Source: Zancudomyces culisetae (taxonomy: Eukaryota; Kickxellomycota; Harpellomycetes; Harpellales; Legeriomycetaceae). Taken from it: a stretch of DNA of 28,006 bases. The position numbers and the translations under genes are program-made. This document shows positions 1-9,131 of this stretch, in pieces (the first letter of the stretch is position 1; every line of letters starts with the position of its first letter). The notes below the pieces were generated by a model that saw nothing but the letters and a program-made list of their open reading frames with translations, did not search any database and was not told where the DNA came from. Location: positions 1 to 28,006 of the forward strand of contig LSSK01001070.1 of the NCBI GenBank assembly GCA_001969505.1. The letters are read 5' to 3'.

Positions 1-43
1 TCAGTCTCAGTCTCAGTCTCAGTCTCAGTCTCAGTCTCAGTCT
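1..43. repeat. Hexanucleotide tandem repeat (TCAGTC)n
   Basis: About seven perfect copies of TCAGTC occupy the extreme left edge and continue off the window. On the minus strand they read GAGACT and encode the Glu-Thr repeat of the partial gene. A 6-bp unit changes copy number without breaking the frame. Confidence 0.9.
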
Positions 44-686
44 CTCGTATAGTTTCTGTCACTGTTTTGATGGTTTCATACTTGCTTGTTTCGAATTGTT
101 GTTGGACAATTTCGTGATTTTCATCATTATTCACATCTATACTGCCTGATGATGGTATAATCACCAGTGTTTTATCTACGACTCCTTCCAATACTGTTAA
201 CTTTTTTGAATCTTCTGGTATTACTTGAGTTTGTTTTTCTCTCTCATCTATAGGAAATATTCTGTCCAGAATCATTTTGTTTACGTCTTCAATTGGCATC
301 GAAGCACCTCCATTGTTGTTATTGTTATTGGGCGGGTAATAGTTGTTTATTATTATTACCATTCTATCATTACGTCCCGTGCTGCTGTTTGAATTTTCCG
401 CTCTTTTTTTCCTCAGCACACTCTTATCAATATACTGGTTGTTAGTATATTCATCGTATGGGATGCCTTTGCATACATGTTGGCAGTAACATATGGAACC
501 ATTCCCACATTCAAGGTATAGCGATAGCGAAGATGGGTTTAAACCATCGATACGTTGCTTGTCTATATTATTACCTGCCTGTGTTATCGCAAGCACAGTG
601 CTGGGTAGTATTGCCGCTGAAACCAGTAGAATCAACGCTATTACCTGTTTCTTATTTGCTCGAGTTGTTATTTTTGGTTGTATCAT
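1..686 (-). CDS. Partial unknown protein with N-terminal signal/anchor and Glu-Thr repeat
   Basis: An uninterrupted minus-strand frame starts with ATG at 686-684 and is still open at base 1 (228 codons), so the C-terminus lies outside the window. Residues about 15-33 form a hydrophobic stretch after a basic N-terminus (KITTRANKKQ), which fits a signal peptide or signal anchor. A short cysteine cluster follows (C-GNGSI-CYCQHVC, about residues 60-71), then an Asn-rich tract, a charged acidic region, and an (ET)n repeat encoded by a hexamer repeat at the window edge. The order suggests a secreted or single-pass membrane protein. I do not recognise a family. No intron is needed to keep the frame open. 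The start is the first ATG before the hydrophobic segment. Confidence 0.6.
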   Translation of the reverse strand, partial: MIQPKITTRANKKQVIALILLVSAAILPSTVLAITQAGNNIDKQRIDGLNPSSLSLYLECGNGSICYCQHVCKGIPYDEYTNNQYIDKSVLRKKRAENSNSSTGRNDRMVIIINNYYPPNNNNNNGGASMPIEDVNKMILDRIFPIDEREKQTQVIPEDSKKLTVLEGVVDKTLVIIPSSGSIDVNNDENHEIVQQQFETSKYETIKTVTETIRETETETETETETET

Positions 687-1627
687 AGCTTGCTGCGTAT
701 GAATATGTTTATATACAAAGTACTGTGTTTTGTGGACCTACAAATTAAACTATGTTACAGTTGTAGTATATACAACAACAGAGAATGATTCTTTGCTTTT
801 AGTTTTTGTTTTTCTTTGCAAATATCATTTAATGTCACAGCATTTTTTTAGCTGTATTGAAAAATACTGTTGTAAAGAAAAAAAAATACAAGTTTATTTT
901 AATATAATATATATAGAGGAAAAGGTTAGAATCACAGTATTAGCAACGATTACAGGTTGAAATGGGATTTGAACTGGTTCTGGTTTCCTAAAGTAGACCA
1001 AATAAGCAACAAACCTGGTTTTTTTTTCTTACTAGAAGTTTATAAGGAGCTGAATACAGACTTTCGCAAAAAAAAAAGTATTGAAAAGTAAAAAAGAACA
1101 CAGGCATAAGCATAAGCATAAGCATAATCATGAGCATGTGCAGTAAGAGGTTATAGATGGAAATCCGCAATGTTTATGATTTTGTTTTTTGTTTTGTTAG
1201 AATTTTTAACCCATACTTTACTGGAAATAGATGCAGATATAGTATTAAGAATAGTAGGATAATGGCTTTTAGCAAATGCGATATTTTTGGCAATTCTCAC
1301 AATACACACTTTATATACCATCTCATTGTCGGGTAACTCGACAAAAAAAAAAGAAAAGATAGCTAGAAGCGTGCATTGATAGATTGACAATACAAGGTTT
1401 GCTCTACCATAATTGCTCATGACATCAAGTGCATTTACCTTATGCCCTTTAATGATTATTTCGAATAACATGGCATTTAGCAACTTTTATTTTTTCTTTC
1501 TTTAAAGACTATGAAGAGGAAAGAGGAAGAGGAGAACATGGATATGTAGTCAAACACCAATTTCTTCACAAAATATTTATAGTGTGTTATTTACATAAAC
1601 GAAGGTTTAGATTAAAAGTAGTTCAAG
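687..1627. other. Intergenic region with one doubtful minus-strand ORF
   Basis: AT-rich spacer between the partial minus-strand gene and the plus-strand histone gene. These two are divergent, so both promoters should be here. TATTTATAG at about 1570-1578 could serve the histone gene. A degenerate GCATAA repeat lies at about 1104-1130. A minus-strand ORF (1471-1151, from its first real ATG) contains stretches that look protein-like (for example NYGRANLVLSIYQ and RIAKNIAFAKSHYP) but has no recognisable domain. It may be an exon of an unrecognised gene or chance. Confidence 0.4.
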
Positions 1628-2080
1628 ATGCCAGTACGTAAACAAGATAAGAAAAAGGTTCGACAAATATCACCGCCACCGCCACCACCACCAAAACAGA
1701 AAGAACAACAAAAACAACAGGTAGTAGTACAAATACAGCCATCGAAAAAGAAATGCTATCGACACGCTTGCCTAACATTCCCCATCGCGCGCGTTAAAGA
1801 TTATCTTCATACCAAAACTAAACAAAAATTTAGCGTTCAAAGGACTACTGCAGTCTACCTATGTGCAGTCCTTGAATACTTAACCGCAGAACTTCTGGAA
1901 ATTGCTGGACACTCAGCGCAGCAAAACAAGCTGAAGCGTATCCGTCCCCGAGACATCCAAATAGCAGTTAAAAACGACGAAGAGTTTTCAAAACTACTGA
2001 ATAATACAATTGTACCAGATGGCGGAGTGCTGCCGTGGATACACGATTCTTTGTTGCCCGAAAACTCAAAACAGTGCTAG
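1628..2080 (+). CDS. Divergent histone H2A (variant), intronless
   Basis: A 150-residue histone-fold protein. Residues about 47-145 follow H2A throughout: LTFPIARV, then AVLEYLTAELLEIAG, RIRPRDIQIAVKNDEE and GGVLPWIH. The acidic-patch residues are all present: the three Glu of LEYLTAELLE and the D-E-E of NDEEF. The protein should therefore pair with H2B in the nucleosome. It is far from a canonical H2A. The tail carries a run of seven prolines (about residues 16-22) and a Gln-rich stretch instead of a Gly/Lys/Arg tail, and it lacks a C-terminal SQ motif. The L1 segment between the alpha-1 helix and the VYL motif is one residue longer than in canonical H2A, the length seen in H2A.Z, while the docking region (NNTIVPDGGVLP) is H2A-like. 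A second, canonical H2A is presumably elsewhere in the genome. AATAAA occurs about 130 bases past the stop. Confidence 0.9.
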   Translation: MPVRKQDKKKVRQISPPPPPPPKQKEQQKQQVVVQIQPSKKKCYRHACLTFPIARVKDYLHTKTKQKFSVQRTTAVYLCAVLEYLTAELLEIAGHSAQQNKLKRIRPRDIQIAVKNDEEFSKLLNNTIVPDGGVLPWIHDSLLPENSKQC

Positions 2081-2780
2081 GTTGATAAGCCGAAATATGT
2101 TTTCGGGTATTTTGTCGTTTTTTTTTTTCTTTTTAAATGGTCAGGAATGTGAGCAGGGTTTTCCATGGGTGTAATGGTGATTATTTCGAGTTTTATCATG
2201 TATTTATGAAATAAAAACTTGTATATTCCATTGTTTTTTTTTGCACGGTTAACTAAAAAGGGGTTTGTGGCTAAACAGAATCATGTCAAAATCCTATTTA
2301 TCTTGTCTACTGAGTATCGTAAGCTAGGATGCGCATTAATACAACTTTAAAGATGTGCTGTAGATAGTAGAAGAAAATCATACTAAAGTTTATGATGTGA
2401 GCATAGCTATCAAATAATATGTGGGTTTTATTCCTATTTCTTTTGAGCTGTGTGTATTGGGATTAATGAGTGGAAATCAAAATTAACGTAAAAGGTAAAT
2501 CCACATGATTACTTTTTTGTTGTTTTTTTATTTGGTAGGTTTACGATTTTGTTTAGAAGAGTTGGGAAGGAAAATTTGACAGAAAAATAAATAAATACAG
2601 CAAAAGCAAATGGATTCTAAGGCGAGTTTCTGAAGAACAACAAATAAAAGACAGAGAGAGGAAAAAAAAAATTACGGATTAGCATTAATCCAAGATTTAA
2701 TCCAAAGGAACCCGCACCGCATTCATGGCATAGCAACACACGATTGTATAGATAAAACAGAGATAATAAACGACGGAGAA
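2081..2780. other. Intergenic region, no gene seen
   Basis: AT-rich spacer between two plus-strand genes. It holds the likely 3' end of the H2A gene (AAATAAAAACT at about 2209) and the promoter of the SANTA-domain gene. No convincing coding frame or RNA gene was found. Confidence 0.5.
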
Positions 2781-4301
2781 ATGAAACGAAGAAATTATGG
2801 ATATTATGGTGTGCAGGATATAACGGCAACAAAGTTTTACGAATCGATCTTGAGGAGCGAAAATTTATACCCAGAAAACATAGGTAGAGGTGGAAATAGC
2901 AATATAGGTATGAGTATGGGGGTGGGGGTGAATATACGTGGAGGGGAGCGCGTGTGGTATGATGAAGGGTCAGCTGAACAAGAGAGCGACCAAAGCATGG
3001 AGGAGAGTCATGAAGAATACGTTTCTAGCGATGGATCGCTAATCAAAAGCTATTATAAGACAAAGGTAAGTATTTTTATCGAGAAACTATGAATAGTACT
3101 AAATATCCGAAAATATAATATAGCAACGAGAACAGGAAAAAATGCAGGAATATTTACGAACCAAAAGAAAATATACAGGGTACGAAGGATCTGAAAAGGA
3201 GCGAGATAACATAAAGAGGGGCGGATCAAGTAGTGGGGGTACGGATAGTAGTGGAAAAGCTGTTTATAGTGGTGAAGAGAGGAAGGGAGGTAGCAATGGG
3301 AGCCAGAGCGATCAAGAGAGGACACCTACAAAGAATCCAAAAAACACCATAATCAACAGTAATGGGCTCATGGACCGATTGTTAAAAGAGAAAGAAGCAA
3401 CAGTAGAACCGGATGATGCGATAAAAAGAGTCAAAAAGTGGTATCTGCAGCCAAGAGGGAATCCCAAAACCGTAAGGCATTTTTTATTATTGATAATGTG
3501 AAAGATGTACTTAACAGTATATTTAACAAATAGAAGGAGATTGGACTGCCTAGAATATGGATTATAGTACTTGGAACTGTTGAGAATAAAAAGGGAAAGC
3601 AATACAGTTGGCATTCATCATATATAAAGGATCGGAAAAGCCCAACCGAAATATTTAGTCATTCAGGAAGTGGGTATGTACTGGAAGGAGAAATGGATGT
3701 GATAGCAAATCTTAAGCAGGGGTTTAGTCTGCAATTCTGCGAGCATTTCAGAAATGGGTTTCCTGAAAATTGGAACACACTAATTCAAGCCGAAATTGAC
3801 AGGATTTTTGAACATTTACAATCTATAAAAGCGAGTAGAGCACAAAATATACTTGGTAAAAAAGCTGAAACTGAATTAAACCCAATGGAAAACGAATCTC
3901 CACAAAATATTGTTCCTCACACTGTAAAAAAACAAAAGCAACAACAGCAACAGCATCAATACCAACAGCACCAACAGCACCAACAGCACCAACAGCAACA
4001 GCATACTCCAAACTTGCGTACAAAGCGAAAAGCCAGAAAGAAAATAACCTATCCGCGAAAATACACCTCTTCGTCAAAGACCCCAATGTCTGTCAAATCT
4101 GTCAGAGCCCTAGAAAGTGTGACCAAACGACTGGGCAAATCTACTCTCGCCTCTTCCTCATCTCCTTCTCCCTCTATTCAAACTGTTACCCGCTACGGCC
4201 GCACTGTAAAATCACCTGGCGATTGGTGGAAATCCGCCTCAACCACCACATCATCACCCAGCCCTGCCAGAATTCTCCCTCGAGGGACGTCTCTTCCATA
4301 A
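2781..4301 (+). CDS. SANTA-domain protein with C-terminal CENP-C-like motif (KNL2/M18BP1-like)
   Basis: Exons 2781-3065, 3124-3471 and 3534-4301 give 466 residues. Both introns are GT-AG at codon boundaries, and TACTAAAT precedes the first acceptor. Exon 3 begins with a SANTA domain (about residues 216-292): W-I-I-V-L-G, then YSWHSSYIKDR, SGSGYVLEGEMD, QGFS and FRNGFPENW. Near the C-terminus (about 431-444) RYGRTVKSPGDWWK fits the CENPC-k / CENP-C motif pattern (R-x-x-R ... P-x-x-W). SANTA plus a CENP-C-like motif is the layout of KNL2/M18BP1 proteins, which bind centromeric nucleosomes and help load CENP-A. The SANTA call is strong from the motifs; the loading role is inferred. Between the two lie a Gln/His repeat and a basic Ser/Thr-rich linker. 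The N-terminal 210 residues are low-complexity and contain no Myb/SANT repeat that I can see. Confidence 0.8.
3944..4003 (+). repeat. CAA/CAG/CAC repeat encoding Gln/His tract
   Basis: Imperfect CAACAGCAC-type triplet repeat inside exon 3 of the SANTA-domain gene. It encodes a Gln-His-rich tract of about 25 residues between the SANTA domain and the CENP-C-like motif. Its length probably varies between strains. Confidence 0.8.
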
Positions 4302-4900
4302 CTTTTCTCCTTTTTTCGACATTATTAATTGTCTTGTATTATATCATTGTTGATACTGTGTTTTTCTTTAAATGTATAATAACTCAATTTCTTTGTCTAT
4401 TTTTTTCGAGACAAAATAGACATGTTTGAGTGTTTAACTTATCCCCAGTCCACTGCATTGGGTTTGCCATCAATGTGGTTTTTTTCCATACAAGTCAATC
4501 AAGGTTTGGAGGTAGGGGGAGAAAGAGTTTTTTTTTCTCCTCTGATTATGCTGTTATTTCATTTGATGATTGTAAATCGCCTCTTACAATTTTCTTTTTT
4601 TCGACAGCTGATTAAATAAGCCCTAAACAAAAAAATAAATCGTGACATGGGTTATAGTAGAGAAAAACAATAATAAAACGAAAAGCGCGGTTAGTAAATT
4701 AGATTCACTTTTAATTGTCCCCACTTTCGGTTGTTATTTCGTATCTTTTTGACTTTACGGTTAGCAGAGCTACAAAAGCAACGTTAGTTTCCATTTGCAT
4801 CGTGAGATGGTTAATGGTGTTTCGTTTATTTACGCGTCACACATACACACACGTTTATATATATAATTTTTTTTTTGGGCTAAAAGAAATATAATCTATA
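4302..4900. other. Intergenic region, promoter of MYST gene
   Basis: AT-rich spacer between two plus-strand genes. TTTATATATATAA at about 4855-4867, some 40 bases before the MYST start codon, is a possible TATA element. Short ORFs at 4422-4619 show no protein-like composition and were not called. Confidence 0.45.
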
Positions 4901-6209
4901 ATGAATGAACGGAAAAAAAGTAAACCCGAATTTAATGTACAGCGCATATATTTGGGCAAGTATTGGGTTTCGGTGTGGTACGAATCGGCATATCCGGATG
5001 AATACAGGTCAGCAAAGCAATTGTATATTTGTGAAAAGTGCTTAGTATACATGAAAAGCAAATCCCTATTTTTACAGCACATTGTAAGTCCCTCGCTATC
5101 TCTCTCTTTCTTTTGGTTTTTGTTGTTTTGTTTTTTGTAGGTGGATTATACTAAAATTGAAACTGAAGCTGAAACTCATATCGAAAATAGAGACAATGTG
5201 ACTGCAATTATCCAAGAGGAGAATTGGTATACCAAGATTCAACTTGTCAGGTTTACCAAGTCGACGGAAAAACAGAAAAGGTAACTTCATACTCAACATT
5301 TTTTTTTACTTCATTTCTTTTTTTTAAAAAAAAAAAAGTAAATAAGGATACACATATGTATAAGCTCTACTTTTTATATTTCAAGTGATGGTATCATGTG
5401 TAATTAAATGTGAACAAATAGCTGTACTGTCAAAACCTATGTCTGCTCTCTAAACTGTTTTTGAATCAAAAGACGCTGTTTTATGATATTTCCAACTTTT
5501 TGTTTTATACTCTGTTTCAGAAAACAGACAAGAACCAACACAGTCATAGTCACCACCAAACAAACAACACATTTGGCGTTTCAGACACCTCCCATAGTGG
5601 GTATGCTCACCACCAGTATGGTAAAATGATTGAAGAATGCTTTGAATATACGTTTTTAGGATATTTTTCAAAGGTAAGCATTTTATTCCAACGCCATATT
5701 TAAAAGAATAATAGCAATCTATATTGAATTCGATTATTGTTGAATAGGAAAAAGTTTCAATAGACGGAAATAATTTAGCATGTGTACTGGTATTCCCACA
5801 GTTTCGTGGGCAACATTATGGAACACTGTTGATAGAATTGAGTTATGAAATCAGTAAAATAGAAGGGAAAGTAGGAGGACCTGAAAAACCTTTGTCAGTG
5901 CAAGGATTTTATGCATACAAAATGTACTGGCGATCAGCTATTTTGTCTTATTTGCTAGAAAAACTAGACAGCGGGACAACCAGTGTTTTTGGAATTCAGG
6001 AAATGTCTGTAGATCTGGGAATTTCGATCCAAGATATATTATTTACATTGCAAGATATTGGATTGGTAAAGTATTGGTACCTGGGCAAGAACGTCATGTG
6101 CGTGACAAGACAGGAAATAGTGGACATAATTCAAAAGCTGAAGTTCAAGTTTAAAAAAAGATTGGAGAATAGTGGAGTGGTTTATTGTAACATTAATAAA
6201 GTTAACTGA
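4901..6209 (+). CDS. MYST-family histone acetyltransferase, compact and divergent
   Basis: Exons 4901-5083, 5191-5280, 5422-5673 and 5748-6209 give 328 residues. All junctions are GT-AG in phase 0. The acceptor at 5190 was chosen because only that frame gives the MYST sequence [11 protein letters not shown]...VDGKTEK leading into [14 protein letters not shown]. The C2HC zinc finger has C44, C47, H60 and C64. K108 (in NQKTLFYD) matches the auto-acetylated lysine, C187 (LACVLVFP) the active-site cysteine, and E221 (GGPEKPLS) the general base. MYST enzymes acetylate histone tails from acetyl-CoA in complexes such as NuA4. Oddities: there is no chromodomain or other N-terminal module; a His-rich insertion of about 30 residues precedes GYFSK; and the acetyl-CoA loop reads FRGQHYGT where the family has Q-R-x-G-x-G, so its first Gly is replaced by His. 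It may be a fast-evolving paralogue of Esa1/Sas-type enzymes. Confidence 0.9.
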
Positions 6210-6637
6210 TTTAATTACATTTAAATGCACACAAAAGTTGGTACAAACTGGAATAGTTCTGGAGGAGGGAGGTAGGTCAGTAAATATTGGGAATTACGTG
6301 GTGTTTTGACCCGTTGTATGCTCATTTTACTCTGGAAGGATACTCTCAAAAGTCTAGCAAAACCTGGACTGGATAGTAATACATTAAATGGTCTACAAAA
6401 ACTATAAGGTGTGTTCTATCTTTAATATATTGTTGCTCCTTAAAAATAATAGTAATAATAACAATAATAAAATATTATACAGTAAAAATGCGAATGCGCA
6501 AAAACGAGAATATCATCTATCATCTATCGTCCAAAACAAACTCCAAATAATTTCTCTTCCTTCCCTCCACCTGCCCCTCACCACAATAAAGTCCAGTATA
6601 TAAAAACATAAAAACGTAAAAACATAAAAAACAACAT
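6210..6637. other. Convergent 3' spacer, no gene seen
   Basis: Spacer between the ends of the plus-strand MYST gene and the minus-strand TAF11 gene. It holds an AATAAC-type low-complexity stretch at about 6445-6475 and a degenerate AAAACATAA/AAAACGTAA repeat at about 6602-6630. Both genes must terminate here. I see no coding potential. Confidence 0.5.
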
Positions 6638-7941
6638 TTAGAGGCTCGGGAATCGCGAACGATACTTCATATACGCATCCCTCAAATGCTCAGGCCGAAT
6701 AGGCCCCTCCTCTCCACGCTCCTTCTGGATGGATAATGCTATAATAAATTTGCACAATTTTTTTTTCTTAGTACCAAATACTTCATAACCTTAAAATATA
6801 TAAAATATTCTTATTACCCAACTCGATTATCTCTCCAGCAAACACCTTGCCAAGACCAGCAATTACAAATACAAGGGTCGAAGAAGCCTGTTGATTCAGT
6901 ATCGTTGAGACAAGCCTTTTTATCGCCCCTTTGTTCAGCCCTGATCTTCTATATGCCTCGTAGCGCTGCTTCTGCTCTTCAGAAAACCCGTCAATTATTT
7001 GTCTATTCAATGTGTTTAAAAAATTACTCACTGTACCTCTAGATACTATTTGAATACCCATAAAAATAAACGAAAATCATAACTCAATATTACCTGACTT
7101 CGTCTTTACTTTGTTTGTTGATGTTATATAAATCTTCAACTGGGAACAGCGACTTTGATTCGAACCCATCATTGTCAAAATCGCCCATCCCTTCATCGTC
7201 CATAGATTCTTGATCTTCAGCCTGCTGATCCTCCTTTATATTTTCCTGTCCCCTTTCCCCATCAACCCTAGCCAGTTCTGCAATGTTTAAATCTGCTATC
7301 CCAAATTGCCCTAATCCCTCTTCAGTTTGTTCTCTGTCAAAGTTAACCCTTTTTCTCCCCCTCTTTTTACCCGGCTTTCTTGAGATCGCAGCTGATTCCA
7401 AATTTCCATGCTTTGGCTTCCTTCCTCGCTTCCCAGTTCCGGGTTTTTTGACTATACTGGTTGAGATTTCGGGCACAGCGTTGTCGGTATATTTAATCCG
7501 TTTGTGTACAATATTCGGTGTTATTCCTGTCAAAGTGATGGTCTTTGTGTTTTTAATGAATATCGATTTTGCTCCCCTCCCCCTCCCCCTTCCTCGTCCC
7601 CTGCCTCTACCCCTGCCTCCTCCTCTACTAATTCCTGCACCTCCGCTCATATCCCCCTCCCCACTTCCACCTATACCCCCGCTTCCAATCATTACACCGC
7701 CCCTTCCTCTCCCTCTCCCTCTTCCCCGCCCTCTACCCCTCCCTCTACCCCGTCCCCTCCCTGATTGTTCTCCCATCGTTTCTACCCTTACAGCATTCGT
7801 AGTACTCGTAAAACTCTCCACACCAGGATGGCCCTGAACAGAGAATTGCGTCTTTCCGCTATTTTCTGCCCAAGACGCAGTCGATACCGGATTCCGTGCG
7901 CCCGTCGGGTTCATCTCTCCTGCTCCAGGATTGTTTGACAT
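6638..7941 (-). CDS. TAF11: TAF11, TFIID subunit with RG-rich/AT-hook N-terminal extension
   Basis: Exons 7941-7094, 7038-6818 and 6738-6638 (minus) give 389 residues; both introns are GT-AG and the phases agree. The C-terminal 90 residues are the TAF11 histone fold: FSEEQKQRYEAYRRSGLNKG, AIKRLVSTILNQQ, VIAGLGKVFAGEIIELALSI and then RPEHLRDAYMKYRS. TAF11 pairs with TAF13 in TFIID and helps place TBP at promoters. The first 280 residues are unusual for the family. They carry two long (GR)n tracts separated by a Gly-rich linker, then AT-hook-like cores GKRGRKPKHG and GKKRGRKR, then an acidic segment (DDEGMGDFDNDGFES). A GTG codon lies 21 bases upstream in frame, but the ATG at 7941 is the natural start. 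The GC-rich polypyrimidine run at 7570-7760 is the coding sequence of the GR tracts, not a separate element. Confidence 0.9.
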
Positions 7942-8367
7942 TTGAAATCCCACTATTTGCACTTATATTTATATATTTGCTTTTCTAAATTGCGTTTATT
8001 ATTTTATTCTTTACCAAACCCTTTTTCAAAAAAAAATTATATTTCTATTTCGTGAAGCGAGATTTGGGCAAGTCAAAATAAAAGACAGATTTCCAGGAAT
8101 CCCCAAGCCTAAGATTACTGCTTTGAGAATTTTACCAGATCATTCTCTCTCCTATCACAAAAACAAAAAATTAAAATTGAAAATAGAAAAACAATACAAA
8201 GCTGAATCGATGGTCAAGGGGTAAAGGTTGGGATATTTTCAATTATTTATAAAGAACAAGCTAAATAGATTCTAAACATAATGGTAGGGGGGGTGAGGAA
8301 AAAAAAACGTTAAAGAAACACGTACAAACAGGTCCATAAACCTCTAACAGGGTCAATAATCACGCTC
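7942..8367. other. Intergenic region, no gene seen
   Basis: Spacer between TAF11 and prefoldin subunit 1, both on the minus strand. It should contain the TAF11 promoter and the prefoldin 3' end. A 7-G run is at 8287-8293. No coding frame was recognised. Confidence 0.45.
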
Positions 8368-8848
8368 TTATTGAGGTTTGGCGTGATGTAGAAAATCTCG
8401 AAGGTTGTCCTGAGCATCCTTTAGTGTCTTTTCCAGATACTTTTTCTTCTTTTGTAGTGCCTCCAACATATCTTTGGAACTTTTAGAATCCGCTTCGAAA
8501 TCGGAAATTATTTTTGATTTTGGTTCCTTATAAAACATTTTACCCAGAGAAACAAATGTATTTACATTTTCGGGCAGACTCTGTAGTTCAATCTTGGTTA
8601 TTTCATCTTTTCTAGCACCGATTGCTAGCGATGTGATCTGAGAATTTATAAATGAAAGCTGTTGTTGGGTTTTTACTATTCGTTCTTGGATTTGTTCGTA
8701 AACCTAAATGAACACAGCTCAAGTTGAAATTACTGCCAGCTTCAGTATAAATGGTACATTGCAAGTGCTAAAGAAAAAGATGCCGCAAAATTAGTGCAGA
8801 CTATGTATAAAAGGTCGTACTTACATGCTGTATATCAGTGGAGCTCAT
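8368..8848 (-). CDS. PFD1: Prefoldin subunit 1 (beta-type)
   Basis: Exons 8848-8825 and 8703-8368 (minus) give 119 residues, the usual size for the family. The first exon is tiny (8 codons, MSSTDIQH) and ends at GTAAGT; the 121-nt intron ends TTTAG. This is a beta-type prefoldin: an N-terminal helix (VYEQIQERIVKTQQQLSFIN), a central beta segment with SLGKMFYKEPKS, and a C-terminal coiled-coil helix with LQKKKKYLEKTLKDAQDNLR. The last motif is the PFDN1 signature. The prefoldin hexamer takes unfolded actin and tubulin to the cytosolic chaperonin CCT. The first exon is too short to find by ORF length; it was placed by the splice site, the phase and the match to family N-termini. Confidence 0.93.
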
Positions 8849-9131
8849 TGTAATTTTCTGTTCTTTTGTAGATCTTCAAAGATTGTATTTTTTTTTCAAC
8901 AAGAATAGTTTGGTTAGTTACAATTTTATTTATTGATATTTTCATTTTGTTATTCGTTTGTTTGGCTTTTAAAACTCCAAGAATTAAGCAAATATAAAAA
9001 TTACTGAAAAAAAAACCTAATAATGGCTAACCTGCATCCTAAATATATATATTCTTTTTATTCAAACCAAATCCTATATAGGAATGGTGGCAATAGATTC
9101 CACTCTCTAGGTTTTGGCGTAGCATTACCCT

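Noticed and set aside
958-1000. Possible tRNA T-arm on the minus strand (GTTCAAATCC)
   Set aside because: The bases on either side of the loop do not pair and no acceptor or anticodon arm can be built.
1151-1471. Minus-strand ORF of about 105 residues upstream of H2A
   Set aside because: Some stretches look protein-like, but there is no domain, no clear splice partner and a poly-T-derived FFF run in the middle. Not enough to call a gene.
2617-3325. Minus-strand ORFs over the 5' part of the SANTA-domain gene
   Set aside because: Shadow frames of exons 1-2; low-complexity and without splice support.
7283-7837. 184-codon Pro/Leu-rich ORF on the plus strand
   Set aside because: It is the antisense of the (GR)n tracts of TAF11 exon 1. 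Its composition is explained by that repeat and the TAF11 reading is well supported by splicing into the histone fold.
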